Origin: Lachnospiraceae bacterium
GTDB taxonomy: Bacteria > Bacillota > Clostridia > Lachnospirales > Lachnospiraceae
Assembly: GCA_017441295.1 (NCBI GenBank)
Contig: JAFRYA010000004.1
Span: 96,770 to 160,769, forward strand
DNA length: 64,000 nucleotides
Reading direction: 5' to 3'
A program made the position numbers and the translations under genes. Below are positions 35,871 through 43,461 of the stretch, piece after piece (within the stretch, counting starts at the first letter, position 1; each line of letters begins with the position of its first letter). The notes under the pieces are model-generated. The model saw only the letters and a list, made by a program, of their open reading frames with translations. It was not told where the DNA came from and made no database searches.

Positions 35871-36252
35871 GTATGTGTTTCGCCTTGAATGATTATACGA
35901 GAATAATCACTTGAGAATGTTGCTCCATCAAGCTCTTCGGCTGTGAATGAACGTATGAATCTATAATCATGAAGATTGTCACTGTTCAAAACCATCTCAT
36001 AAAGAAAGATATTTCCTTCAGATAACGCGTTTTTATATTTGCTGATCAGTTCCTTATTAAACTGTTCCTCAAGTTCGTCTTTTTCACCGTTCTGCTCTTC
36101 ATCTATTAATTTGACACCGTCTTCACTGCGTGAAACAATTGTGTCATTAATAGCATCTTCTGCTTTGTTTCTTGTACTTGCTGCGACCACTCCAGCAATA
36201 AGCAAAACAGCCACCAATATAACTATGGTTGTTAATACTACTTTTTTCTCAT
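35867..36252 (-). CDS. Membrane-anchored protein whose frame needs a -1 shift at A_AAA_AAG
   Basis: The first gene of the surface operon. AAGGAG and ATG 36252 start a frame that stops after four codons (ATG AGA AAA AAG TAG). The slippery heptamer A_AAA_AAG, in register, ends immediately before that TAG. A -1 shift gives MRKK-VVLTTIVILVAVLLI, a classic membrane anchor, and continues for 128 residues in all: a coiled region (EEQNGEKDELEEQFNKELIS) and an unrecognised C-terminal part. Without a shift, the long frame has no ribosome-binding site. Explanations are programmed frameshifting (the SD is also near the distance that stimulates shifting at dnaX), transcriptional slippage on A6, a one-base deletion, or a sequencing error. 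I cannot choose among them. Confidence 0.6.
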
Positions 36253-36430
36253 ATTCTTCTCCTTCCGTTTGTTGTAAATAAACATAAATTTTATCTCATT
36301 TCGATTGTAACAACCAGTTATACCTCTGTCAATGAATATTTTTTTCAACAAAATATTGAAACAAAAATTATTTGAGTTTATGATGCATCTATGATCCAGC
36401 TGGTCAGACAATAACCAAGGAGGTAAAATC

Positions 36431-36925
36431 ATGTTAAAAAAAGTATTGAAACTATTGTTAATTTCAGTGGGTATATCACTATTTCTTTGCGGTCATATTT
36501 TTGCAGAGCCCTTAAACGCTACCCCAGAGCCAGATGAGGTGGAAACCATTGTTATCGGAGGAGAAGTTTTCTATCTTAAGACTTACATTACCAGTCCTGA
36601 AGCGGAAGAAGACATTTCTGCTGAAACCAGAGGAACCATTACAAGAACAAAAACATCAAATCTGGAAAATGCTTCCGGCCAGATATTGATTTCCGTTTCT
36701 GTAACAGGTACATTCACATATAACGGATCCAGCGCTACCTGTACCAGCTGCTCCGGCAGCTCAACATCCTACAGCTCGAATTGGGTAATTGTAGGATATA
36801 ATGTCACCCGTTCAGGAAACAGGGCTACTAACCACACAATAGCGCAGGTTAAAGTTAACAATATCGTCCAGACATATCATAAAGAGGTCACTATAACCTG
36901 TACTGCAGACGGAACTGTATACTAA
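36431..36925 (+). CDS. Secreted protein of unknown function
   Basis: A 164-residue exported protein behind a perfect AAGGAGGT site. The signal peptide is residues 1 to about 25 (LLLISVGISLFLCGHIFA). The mature part is rich in Ser, Thr and beta-forming residues (GQILISVSVTGTFTYNGSSA) and has a CTSC pair and a late single Cys (ITCTADG), so a disulphide-linked Ig-like fold is possible. No wall anchor was found. It is divergent from the surface operon and may share its control region. Confidence 0.7.
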   Translation: MLKKVLKLLLISVGISLFLCGHIFAEPLNATPEPDEVETIVIGGEVFYLKTYITSPEAEEDISAETRGTITRTKTSNLENASGQILISVSVTGTFTYNGSSATCTSCSGSSTSYSSNWVIVGYNVTRSGNRATNHTIAQVKVNNIVQTYHKEVTITCTADGTVY

Positions 36926-36935
36926 CATAATAATT

Positions 36936-36966
36936 GCCGGGGCATATTTCTTTCATATGTCCCGGC
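36936..36966 (+). terminator. Terminator after the secreted-protein gene
   Basis: A 12-bp stem GCCGGGGCATAT / ATATGTCCCGGC (one G-T pair) with a 7-nt loop and CTTTT after it, 10 bases past the stop codon. Confidence 0.8.
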
Positions 36967-37050
36967 CTTTTGCCTTCTCTTTGAAATCACTCTTTTTTTT
37001 TCGTCTTTTTTTCGTTATAATGATTCCGTCTTTAGACAGCAAGAAAACAT

Positions 37051-37386
37051 ATGAACGGAAGAAATTATTTCATTAACGGAATAACTGAATTATTGATACT
37101 GTCAATCCTGAAAAGGAGTGACAGCTATGTCTATGAAATATTCAAGACTATTCAGGAGTATTCTGGAGGCCTTTTAGACATATCGCAAAACACAATTTAT
37201 ACTGCCACCTACAAACTCGAATCCGAGAACAAGATTTCTGAGTATTCGAAACTGGTAGGCAGGAAAAGGACAAGGGTTTACTATCATATTGAAGGACCAG
37301 GTTTGGCAGCTTTAGATGATCTGACAGACAATTACATTAATACAACCACAGGTGTTCAGAATATTATCAACTCACTGAAAGGATAA
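37051..37386 (+). CDS. PadR family transcriptional regulator
   Basis: A 111-residue winged-helix protein: LLILSILKRSDSYVYEIFKTI, then NTIYTATYKLESENKISEYS and RTRVYYHIEGPGLAALDDL, the usual PadR order. Members often repress a neighbouring membrane or stress gene. The next gene starts 4 bases later and is a small membrane protein, the common PadR partner arrangement. A TATAAT at 37016-37021 is a possible -10 element, without a convincing -35. No clear SD precedes the ATG. Confidence 0.9.
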   Translation: MNGRNYFINGITELLILSILKRSDSYVYEIFKTIQEYSGGLLDISQNTIYTATYKLESENKISEYSKLVGRKRTRVYYHIEGPGLAALDDLTDNYINTTTGVQNIINSLKG

Positions 37387-37390
37387 TAAA

Positions 37391-37771
37391 ATGGAGCATA
37401 AAGACTTATGTGAACAATATATCAAAAAAGTTAAGAGGCTTTTTCCTTATATTGGAAAATCCGAGAAAGATTATTTAAACAACCTGCGTTTAACCCTGGA
37501 TGAATACTGCACATCTGAGGATGTTTCTTCGTTGCCCGCTCTAGAAGAGGGTTTTGGCAAAGCCGAAGATCTCGTTCACAATTATTATTACTCAATAGAC
37601 ACTGACGAACTGGTCAAGCGATTAAATACCAGACGGATTATACGGATAGCCTCATTCATTCTTATAGCAATCATTGCAGCTGCTGCCATTTTTTATTCAG
37701 TCCACATTTACAAAGAATACCAATTGTTAAAACAAAACACCATCTTTATGGAAGAAATCATTATTGAATAA
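37391..37771 (+). CDS. Small membrane protein, DUF6120-like PadR partner
   Basis: A 126-residue protein. The N-terminal ~85 residues are helical and soluble (KVKRLFPYIGKSEKDYLNNLR, then FGKAEDLVHNYY), similar to the DUF1700/DUF6120 proteins that follow PadR genes. One membrane segment lies at about 87-107 (IIRIASFILIAIIAAAAIFY). The soluble half may sense a signal or hold the regulator. It is coupled to the PadR gene. Confidence 0.75.
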   Translation: MEHKDLCEQYIKKVKRLFPYIGKSEKDYLNNLRLTLDEYCTSEDVSSLPALEEGFGKAEDLVHNYYYSIDTDELVKRLNTRRIIRIASFILIAIIAAAAIFYSVHIYKEYQLLKQNTIFMEEIIIE

Positions 37772-37807
37772 AATAGTGTTGTTGTTCATACCATAATAAT
37801 GTCTTAA

Positions 37808-37976
37808 GGAAAAGAGGGATTTGAACAGGCCCGTCCATCGCCAGCGAATCATCCTTCCCTTACGGTCGGATTCTTCGGACTATGTCCCAAGCCCGCCTCG
37901 CTGCTTCGTCCACCGGACGCGCGTCGGCGGCCTTGCCCGCGCCGTACGCGGCGCTCGGTTCGAAGACGGCTTCTCC
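37808..37976 (-). other. GC-rich tRNA-like segment next to tRNA-Ser
   Basis: A 169-base stretch of high GC in AT-rich surroundings. Read on the minus strand it starts with GGAGAAG, identical to the first seven bases of the neighbouring tRNA-Ser, and ends with GTTCAAATCCCTC and CTTTTCC. The two ends can pair as an acceptor stem (one G-U pair). The middle does not fit a tRNA; it holds a hairpin with a TACG loop (GCGCCG/CGGCGC, 37939-37954) and other short stems. It is either a degraded tRNA copy, an integration scar or an unknown structured RNA. Confidence 0.45.
37814..37826. repeat. Direct repeat of the tRNA-Ser 3' region
   Basis: GAGGGATTTGAAC here is identical to 38022-38034 inside the tRNA-Ser T-arm, in the same orientation, 208 bases apart; extended by three bases it is 15 of 16. 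Duplicated tRNA 3' ends are the usual mark of integrase attachment sites. Confidence 0.55.
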
Positions 37977-37981
37977 GCACG

Positions 37982-38010
37982 AAAAAAGGGACCTTTTGGG
38001 TCCCTTTTTT
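37982..38010 (-). terminator. Terminator of tRNA-Ser
   Basis: A perfect 12-bp stem AAAAAAGGGACC / GGTCCCTTTTTT with a 5-nt loop directly follows the tRNA on the minus strand. The pairing continues outwards, with one bulged base, into CTTCTCCGCAC (37970-37980) and GTGCGGAGAAG (38011-38021), so it also pairs with the tRNA acceptor end. Confidence 0.88.
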
Positions 38011-38013
38011 GTG

Positions 38014-38102
38014 CGGAGAAGGAGGGATTTGAACCCTCGCGCCGCTATTAACGACCTACACCCTTAGCAGGGGCGCCTCTTCGGCCACTTGAGTACTTCT
38101 CC
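38014..38102 (-). tRNA. tRNA-Ser (GCU)
   Basis: An 89-base class II tRNA. The acceptor stem GGAGAAG / CTTCTCC is perfect, the anticodon loop CTGCTAA gives anticodon GCU (codons AGC and AGU), a long variable arm is present, the T-loop is TTCAAAT and the discriminator base is G, as needed for serine tRNAs. CCA is not encoded: the next bases are CAC. Confidence 0.96.
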
Positions 38103-38249
38103 GAATTCCAAAATAAATATGAAATTATCGCTATCAATAGCGCAATTGGTATTTTACTAAATGCATCTTCCTTTGTCAATAAAAACTACCTTGCTACTGC
38201 TATCCTCATTTTATATAATTCAATATATAAAACACATAAAGGAGCTGTT

Positions 38250-39437
38250 ATGGCTGACAACACCAACATTAATCTCAGAAACATGATGATATACCAGATT
38301 TTCGTGCGCAATTACAGCGAGGAGGGTTCCTTCGCCGCGGTTGAGGCCGACCTGGACAGAATCAAATCTCTGGGCACGGATATCGTTTATCTGCTGCCTA
38401 TCCACCCCATCGGTGTCAAGAACAGGAAGGGTTCTCTGGGCTCTCCATACGCGATCCGCGACTACAGGGCCATTAACCCTGAATACGGCACGATGGAGGA
38501 TTTCCGGAGCCTTGTTAATGCCATCCACATGAGGGGTATGGGTTGCATCATCGACGTGGTTTATAACCACACTTCGCCTGATTCTGTGCTCGCCGAGGAG
38601 CATCCTGAATGGTTCTACCACGATGAGAACGGCGCGCCTTGTGGACGCGTCGCCGACTGGGCTGACGTTGTCGATCTGGACTACAGTCATCCGGAGCTCT
38701 GGGATTATCAGATTGAAACGCTTAAAATGTGGGCCGGCATTGTGGACGGTTTCCGCTGCGACGTGGCTTCCCTGGTGCCTATCGAGTTCTGGGAGCGTGC
38801 CCGCCAGGAAGTCGAAAGCGTTCATCCGGGCTGCATCTGGCTGGCTGAATCTGTGCATCCTCAGTTCATTATCTACATGAGAAGCCGCGGTTTCACTGTT
38901 CACAGCGACTGTGAGATGTACCGCGCCTTCGACATCTGCTACGACTACGATGTCTTTGATCTGCTGGAGGGCTACCTGAAGGGTGAAAACTCACTGAAGG
39001 AGTATGCTGACGTGATCAACATACAGGAATATATTTACCCTGGCAACTACATCAAGCTCAGGTTCATTGAGAATCACGACAGGGCCAGGGCTGCTTCTCT
39101 CGCAAGCAGCGTGCCTGCGCTCCGTAACCTGCTGGCCTTCTCTTTCTTCCAGAAGGGCACGGCCTTCGTTTACGCAGGTCAGGAATATGGCAGGACCCAC
39201 CTGCCGAGCCTGTTTGACAAGGACACCGTTACATTGGAGCCTGAGAACGGGGTCGATCTGAGCGACGACATCCTCCGCCTGTGCGCTATCAAGAAAGACC
39301 CGATATTCAGAAACAGCGTTTACCAACTGAGCTCTGACGGAGACACTATAACTGCAACTCATACATGCGGAGACAGAAAGCTGACCGGCGTTTTCTCATT
39401 GAAGGGAGACGCGATGCCGGTGATCACAGAGGGATAA
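38250..39437 (+). CDS. GH13 alpha-amylase family glycosidase
   Basis: A 395-residue cytoplasmic enzyme (no signal peptide) of the alpha-amylase barrel fold. Motif I is IIDVVYNHT. Nucleophile Asp171 (VDGFRCDVAS), acid/base Glu200 (WLAES) and Asp277 (ENHDR) are all present. It is shorter than most GH13 enzymes (about 450-600) because the C-terminal beta domain is nearly absent. It probably acts on short alpha-glucans or related sugars; the substrate is unknown. It has AAAGGAG before the ATG and is the first of four closely packed genes. Confidence 0.92.
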   Translation: MADNTNINLRNMMIYQIFVRNYSEEGSFAAVEADLDRIKSLGTDIVYLLPIHPIGVKNRKGSLGSPYAIRDYRAINPEYGTMEDFRSLVNAIHMRGMGCIIDVVYNHTSPDSVLAEEHPEWFYHDENGAPCGRVADWADVVDLDYSHPELWDYQIETLKMWAGIVDGFRCDVASLVPIEFWERARQEVESVHPGCIWLAESVHPQFIIYMRSRGFTVHSDCEMYRAFDICYDYDVFDLLEGYLKGENSLKEYADVINIQEYIYPGNYIKLRFIENHDRARAASLASSVPALRNLLAFSFFQKGTAFVYAGQEYGRTHLPSLFDKDTVTLEPENGVDLSDDILRLCAIKKDPIFRNSVYQLSSDGDTITATHTCGDRKLTGVFSLKGDAMPVITEG

Positions 39438-39439
39438 TT

Positions 39440-39898
39440 ATGGAAAGCAAAAAGAACGAAGCAATACAGGTATTTATGAATCACTACAACTGCTGCCAGG
39501 CAGTCGTTCTGGCGCACAAGGACCTCATCAGGCAGTACCATCCTGAGCTGGACGACTCCAGTCTGGAGCGCATGGCCGTAGCCTTCGGCGGCGGCGTGGC
39601 AGGCTCCGGCGGCATCTGCGGCGCTCTGTCAGGACTGTGCATGGTCCTGGGACTGATCTCCACGGAGGACTTTATGGACCCTGCGTTCAAGCAGAAACAG
39701 CGTGATGACATCAAAGAGCTGATGGATGCATTTGAAAACAGATTCGGTTCAATCAACTGCAGAGATATCAGGGATAATATCAATCTGGAGCCGTTTTTTG
39801 AAAATGATCCTGATAACAAAGAGTTATACGCGCAGAAGCCATGCAATGCCTGCGTATCATATGCATCTGACCTGATCAGCGGTTTCTTAAGCAAATGA
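39440..39898 (+). CDS. C_GCAxxG_C_C family redox-type protein
   Basis: A 152-residue protein with the conserved Cys pattern: NCCQAV near residue 16, GGICGALSG near 55, INCRDI and the late PCNACV. Such proteins are thought to be redox-active or to bind a metal cluster, but their role is not settled; some are selenoproteins, this one is not. ATG 39440 is chosen because the family N-terminus begins there, 2 bases after the glycosidase stop. It overlaps the YlmH gene by 4 bases. Confidence 0.9.
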   Translation: MESKKNEAIQVFMNHYNCCQAVVLAHKDLIRQYHPELDDSSLERMAVAFGGGVAGSGGICGALSGLCMVLGLISTEDFMDPAFKQKQRDDIKELMDAFENRFGSINCRDIRDNINLEPFFENDPDNKELYAQKPCNACVSYASDLISGFLSK

Positions 39899-40638
39899 AT
39901 GATATCCTGATCAGACATCTGAAGGACCTGGCCGACCGTTCCTATTCGCACGGTATATTCACATTTTCGAATTTCCTGCGCGAAGAGGAACAGGCTGAAC
40001 TCATGGAGGCAGGACTGGGCTATGCAGGCATAATGCTGTACGGCGGCACGGAAACTTCCGACCGCTGCGTCTGCCGTTTCGGAAATCCCGAAGTTATGGG
40101 ATATGATGAGCCATTCCCCATCGTCTGCCTGAAGCTGGAGCCTCTGGTAATGAAATTCGGAGAGGAGCTCAGTCACCGCGATTATCTCGGCGCCCTCATG
40201 AATCTGGGTATTGAGCGCGAGCTGATCGGCGATATATTGATCGATGGGAAATGTGCATATATCTTCTGCATGGATCACATAGCTGATTATATAGCGGAAA
40301 AGCTGGGCACCGTCAGACATACCAGCGTCAAGGTTAGCCTCCTGGATGAGGCACCCGAGGCTATTCAGCCACGGCTTGAGAGCCTGATAATAACAGCCCC
40401 GTCAGAGCGACTGGACGCGGTCGTCGCCAGACTGTACAATATGTCCAGGAACCAGAGCCAGGCTCTGTTCACAGAGAAGAAGGTATTTGTAAATGGCAGG
40501 CAATGCGAGAAAAGCAGCATAGTCTGCAAGGCCGGGGACAAGGTCTCCGTCCGGGGTTATGGGAAATTTATATATGACAGTCCCGCCGGGCTGACCGGCA
40601 AGGGCCGCTGGCGTATATCGATGAAGAAATACATATAG
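39895..40638 (+). CDS. YlmH-like S4-domain RNA-binding protein
   Basis: A 247-residue protein: an N-terminal domain with FLREEEQAELMEAG, a middle domain with HRDYLGALMNLGIERELIGDI and DYIAEKLGTVRHTSVKV, and a C-terminal S4 domain at about 165-230 (ERLDAVVARLYNMSRNQSQALF, KVFVNG). Members bind ribosomes or tRNA; in Bacillus YlmH is linked to rescue of stalled 50S subunits. Usually the gene is in the division cluster; here it is joined to redox and sugar genes by an ATGA overlap. Confidence 0.92.
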   Translation: MNDILIRHLKDLADRSYSHGIFTFSNFLREEEQAELMEAGLGYAGIMLYGGTETSDRCVCRFGNPEVMGYDEPFPIVCLKLEPLVMKFGEELSHRDYLGALMNLGIERELIGDILIDGKCAYIFCMDHIADYIAEKLGTVRHTSVKVSLLDEAPEAIQPRLESLIITAPSERLDAVVARLYNMSRNQSQALFTEKKVFVNGRQCEKSSIVCKAGDKVSVRGYGKFIYDSPAGLTGKGRWRISMKKYI

Positions 40639-40651
40639 GAGGGGTATTTTT

Positions 40652-41593
40652 ATGAAAGTTTTTGGAATATGTTCAGGCCGTAAAGGCGGCAACACCGAGA
40701 TCCTGATGGCTCAGGCTTTCAAAGGTGTTTTAAGCGTTGATCCGAACGCTGAGGTTGAATTCGTCAACCTGCAGGAAGCCAAGATCGATCCTTGCGTAGG
40801 CTGTGAAGCATGTGTTAAAGCCCACATCGCGGGCAAAACAGATTTCCGCTGCAGCCAGGGCGAGAACCACGACAACTTCCAGGATATCGAGCTCAAGATG
40901 AGAGCCGCAGACGCAATCATCGTTTCTGCTCCATGTTACAACCTGCTGCCTCCGGGCATCCTGATCACATGGCTGAATAAGCTGCATTCAGGCGGAGACT
41001 ACCGCAAGATCACTCTCAGCCCGGACGGCTGGAAAATCGGCGCTGCATTCTCACTCGGCGGCACCGACTGGACAGACTACATGCCAAACGTAGTCCGCAT
41101 GGTTGTTGAAGAGCTGATCGGCGGCTACCGCGGCCTGGTTGATTACGAGCAGTTTGATTTCTATCCGGCTACCAGAATGGTTCTGGTTGACGACGCGTTA
41201 ATGGACAGAATGCTGCTCATGGGCCAAAGAGTTGCCAACGCCGTTATTAACAGAAAACCTGGCGATAAGGAAGCTGAGTATCACGGACAGCCTGGTTTCT
41301 GCCCATACTGCTACAGCAACCTGCTCCGCGTTAATCCGGACGGCAGAGTATTCTGCCCGCAGTGCAACATTGAGGCTACACCTGAGGTTGTTGACGGCCG
41401 CCTGAAGATCACCTTCACACAGGAGAATCTGGACAAGAGCCGCTGGTCACCATATGGCCAGAACCTGCACAACACCAATATTCAGAAAGGCCACAAGAAG
41501 GCAGCTGAAGGCGCAGAGAAGATCAAGGCAGACTTTCCTGCTTACAACGACTTCCTCAAAGATCATCGCATGATCCTGCCTGAGCGCCACTAA
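40652..41593 (+). CDS. Flavodoxin-like NAD(P)H-dependent oxidoreductase with zinc ribbon
   Basis: A 313-residue protein. The N-terminal flavodoxin fold has the FMN-binding SGRKGGNTEIL loop and an iron-sulphur-flavoprotein-like Cys set DPCVGCEACVKAH (residues about 49-60). The C-terminal part has a zinc ribbon, CPYCYSNLLRVNPDGRVFCPQC. It could transfer electrons or reduce small molecules under anaerobic conditions. A strong GGAGGGG site precedes the ATG. It is the last gene of the four; foldback element C starts 3 bases after its stop and supplies the terminator. Confidence 0.85.
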   Translation: MKVFGICSGRKGGNTEILMAQAFKGVLSVDPNAEVEFVNLQEAKIDPCVGCEACVKAHIAGKTDFRCSQGENHDNFQDIELKMRAADAIIVSAPCYNLLPPGILITWLNKLHSGGDYRKITLSPDGWKIGAAFSLGGTDWTDYMPNVVRMVVEELIGGYRGLVDYEQFDFYPATRMVLVDDALMDRMLLMGQRVANAVINRKPGDKEAEYHGQPGFCPYCYSNLLRVNPDGRVFCPQCNIEATPEVVDGRLKITFTQENLDKSRWSPYGQNLHNTNIQKGHKKAAEGAEKIKADFPAYNDFLKDHRMILPERH

Positions 41594-41596
41594 TCC

Positions 41597-41708
41597 AATC
41601 AACTAAAAAGCGGTGGTACCCTAATGTGTGCATATTTGCCTGTTCTCCATGTCGGTTAAGTCGAACATGCAGATATGCACACACAAGTGCCACCGCTTTT
41701 TTTTGATT
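41597..41708. repeat. Foldback element C (family I), doubling as terminator
   Basis: A 112-base hairpin. Its outer arms begin AATCAACTAAAAAGCGGTGG and, on the other strand, AATCAAAAAAAAGCGGTGGC. The core at 41638-41670 (minus strand) contains GACTTAACCGACATGGA between GTTC and GAAC. It differs from the core of copy B at two positions. The T8 run at the right end makes it a terminator for the plus-strand operon. The arms are unlike those of copies A and B. Confidence 0.75.
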
Positions 41709-41807
41709 TAACCGCGCTCAGGAAAGAGCCTGCGGTGATCTTTGATTCACGTCATTCTCGCATAATTAAATGTTTTTGAAAAAATATGTTAGATAGTTTT
41801 CATTTTT

Positions 41808-41931
41808 AAGGCTGTTTAGAAAATCTGTGACAGATTGTTTGTTAGGGGAGCCGCATGAGCGACTAAACCGACGTGGAGCTCAGGCGGCTGCCCCTAATAA
41901 AAAAGCTGTCACTATTTTAAGTAACAGCCTT
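41808..41931. repeat. Foldback element A (family I) at the end of the oligopeptide ATPase gene
   Basis: Arms of about 48 bases pair imperfectly: they begin AAGGCTGTTTAGAAAATCTG and, on the other strand, AAGGCTGTTACTTAAAATAG, and end TTAGGGGaGCCGC / TTAGGGGcaGCCGC. The core at 41853-41885 contains GACTAAACCGACGTGGA between GAGC and GCTC; copies B and C have GTTC and GAAC instead, so this inner stem changes on both sides together. Its outer end supplies the stop codon of the ATPase gene. Confidence 0.75.
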
Positions 41932-43454
41932 TAACCTAAATGAATAACTCTATCACATACTCTTTTCACAACATTCACATCATGCGATATGAACAGCATT
42001 GAGAGCCCCAAGTCCTTCTGCAGATTCAGGAGCAGCTTCAGTATCTGATCCTGAATAGTGACGTCCAGCGACGAAACCGGCTCGTCCGCGATTACGAACT
42101 TACTGCCGCTCATCAAGGCCAGCGCAATGTTGACTCTCTGCTTCTGGCCGCCGGAAAGTTCTCTCGGATATCTGTTAACGAATTCTTCCGGCAGTTCAAC
42201 CTTCCTGAGCATGTCGAGCACTTTGGCCTTGCGCTCTTCCGGCGTATAAATATGCGGAATGTTCTTAGCTCCGGCGCGTGCCTGGCGCTGCCAGTACTTG
42301 GCCTGGTTCTTCAGCGGTTCCTCCAATATCCATCCAATCTTGCGCGCGGGGTTCAGCGATGCTGAGCTGTCCTGGAATATCATCTGAGGACGCGCGGTGT
42401 GGTGTATTATCTCGCCAGTGTAATCTTTATGCAGTCCCAGGATGGCCCTGGAAATCGTGCTCTTGCCCGAGCCGCTCTTTCCGACCAGTCCCAGGATTTC
42501 TCCCTTGCGGACCTCGAAATTCATGTTCTCACAGATAATCTTTTTGCGAGGTTTCTGGCCCAGAACTTCTGACTTGATCTGATAAAAGACGGTGAGGTCT
42601 TTAACCTCCAGCGCAGTGTCGGCTGTGTCCAGATCAGACTGTTTCGGTTCCTGTTTGATGGCGTCGATCAGCTGCTTGGTGTACTCATCCTGAGGATTGT
42701 TGAAGATCTGGTCTACTGTGCCCCTCTCAACGATTTCGCCTTTATACATTACCAGCACGTTCTGGCAGATTCTCTGAATGACTCTCAGGTCATGTGAAAC
42801 CAGAGCAATGGCAGTGCCTTGCTTCCTGTTAATTTCTTTCAGCAGGTCCAGGATCTGGTCCTGAACGTCTGCGTCAAGAGCTGTCGTCGGCTCGTCCGCG
42901 ATCAACAGACGCGGTGAGCACATCAGTGCCATGGCGATCATGACCCTCTGCTGCTGTCCGCCTGAAAGCTCGTGAGGATATTTGCGGTAGGTAACCTCAG
43001 GTTCCGGCAGCTCGACGTTTCTGAACATTTCCAGCACGCGTTCCTTGCGCTGAGCCTTGGTCAGCTTCTCATGCAAACGGCCGTCGTCCTGTGTGTCGTT
43101 TACGTGCAGGGTCAGCATTTCTTCGACCTGCTTGCCCACGCGGATCAGCGGGTTAAGGGAAGTCATAGGCTCCTGGAAAACGACGGAAATCTCATCTCCC
43201 TTGTACTGGCGGAGTTCTTCGAATGACATCTTGGCCATGTCGGCACCGTCGAACAGTACCTGTCCGGTGTAAGAAGCTGTGCCCGGGAGCAGACCCATCA
43301 GGGTCATTCCGAGTGTGCTCTTGCCGGATCCGGACTCGCCGACTATGCCCAGGATTTCTCCGTCATTCATTCCGAAGGAGACACCCTTGACCGCCTTTGT
43401 CACGCCTTTGTCTGTATGAAATTCAACTTTTAAGTCTTTTACCTCTAAAAGCAT
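41931..43454 (-). CDS. Oligopeptide ABC transporter ATPase, fused DppD-DppF type, C-terminus shortened
   Basis: A 507-residue protein with two ATPase domains in tandem. Domain 1 has GESGSGKST and LSGGQQQRVMIAMAL with ADEPTTALD. Domain 2 has GKSGSGKST and LSGGQKQRVNIALAL with ADEPVSSLD. It should drive the uptake of peptides by the permeases encoded upstream. Domain 2 stops just past the H-loop, at NVVKRVCDRVIHLG, where relatives normally have 35-60 more residues. The stop codon lies at the edge of foldback element A, so the end was probably removed by its insertion. Activity may be kept, as the missing part is mostly accessory. Confidence 0.88.
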   Translation of the reverse strand: MLLEVKDLKVEFHTDKGVTKAVKGVSFGMNDGEILGIVGESGSGKSTLGMTLMGLLPGTASYTGQVLFDGADMAKMSFEELRQYKGDEISVVFQEPMTSLNPLIRVGKQVEEMLTLHVNDTQDDGRLHEKLTKAQRKERVLEMFRNVELPEPEVTYRKYPHELSGGQQQRVMIAMALMCSPRLLIADEPTTALDADVQDQILDLLKEINRKQGTAIALVSHDLRVIQRICQNVLVMYKGEIVERGTVDQIFNNPQDEYTKQLIDAIKQEPKQSDLDTADTALEVKDLTVFYQIKSEVLGQKPRKKIICENMNFEVRKGEILGLVGKSGSGKSTISRAILGLHKDYTGEIIHHTARPQMIFQDSSASLNPARKIGWILEEPLKNQAKYWQRQARAGAKNIPHIYTPEERKAKVLDMLRKVELPEEFVNRYPRELSGGQKQRVNIALALMSGSKFVIADEPVSSLDVTIQDQILKLLLNLQKDLGLSMLFISHDVNVVKRVCDRVIHLG

Positions 43455-43461
43455 ATTTCAC

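Noticed and set aside
37821..38067. Two plus-strand open frames (about 60-76 codons) across the tRNA-Ser region
   Set aside because: They are antisense to the tRNA and end in the peptide typical of wrongly called frames over tRNA genes.
38220..38903. Long minus-strand frame opposite the GH13 gene
   Set aside because: A shadow of the strongly supported plus-strand gene; no family match and no ribosome site.
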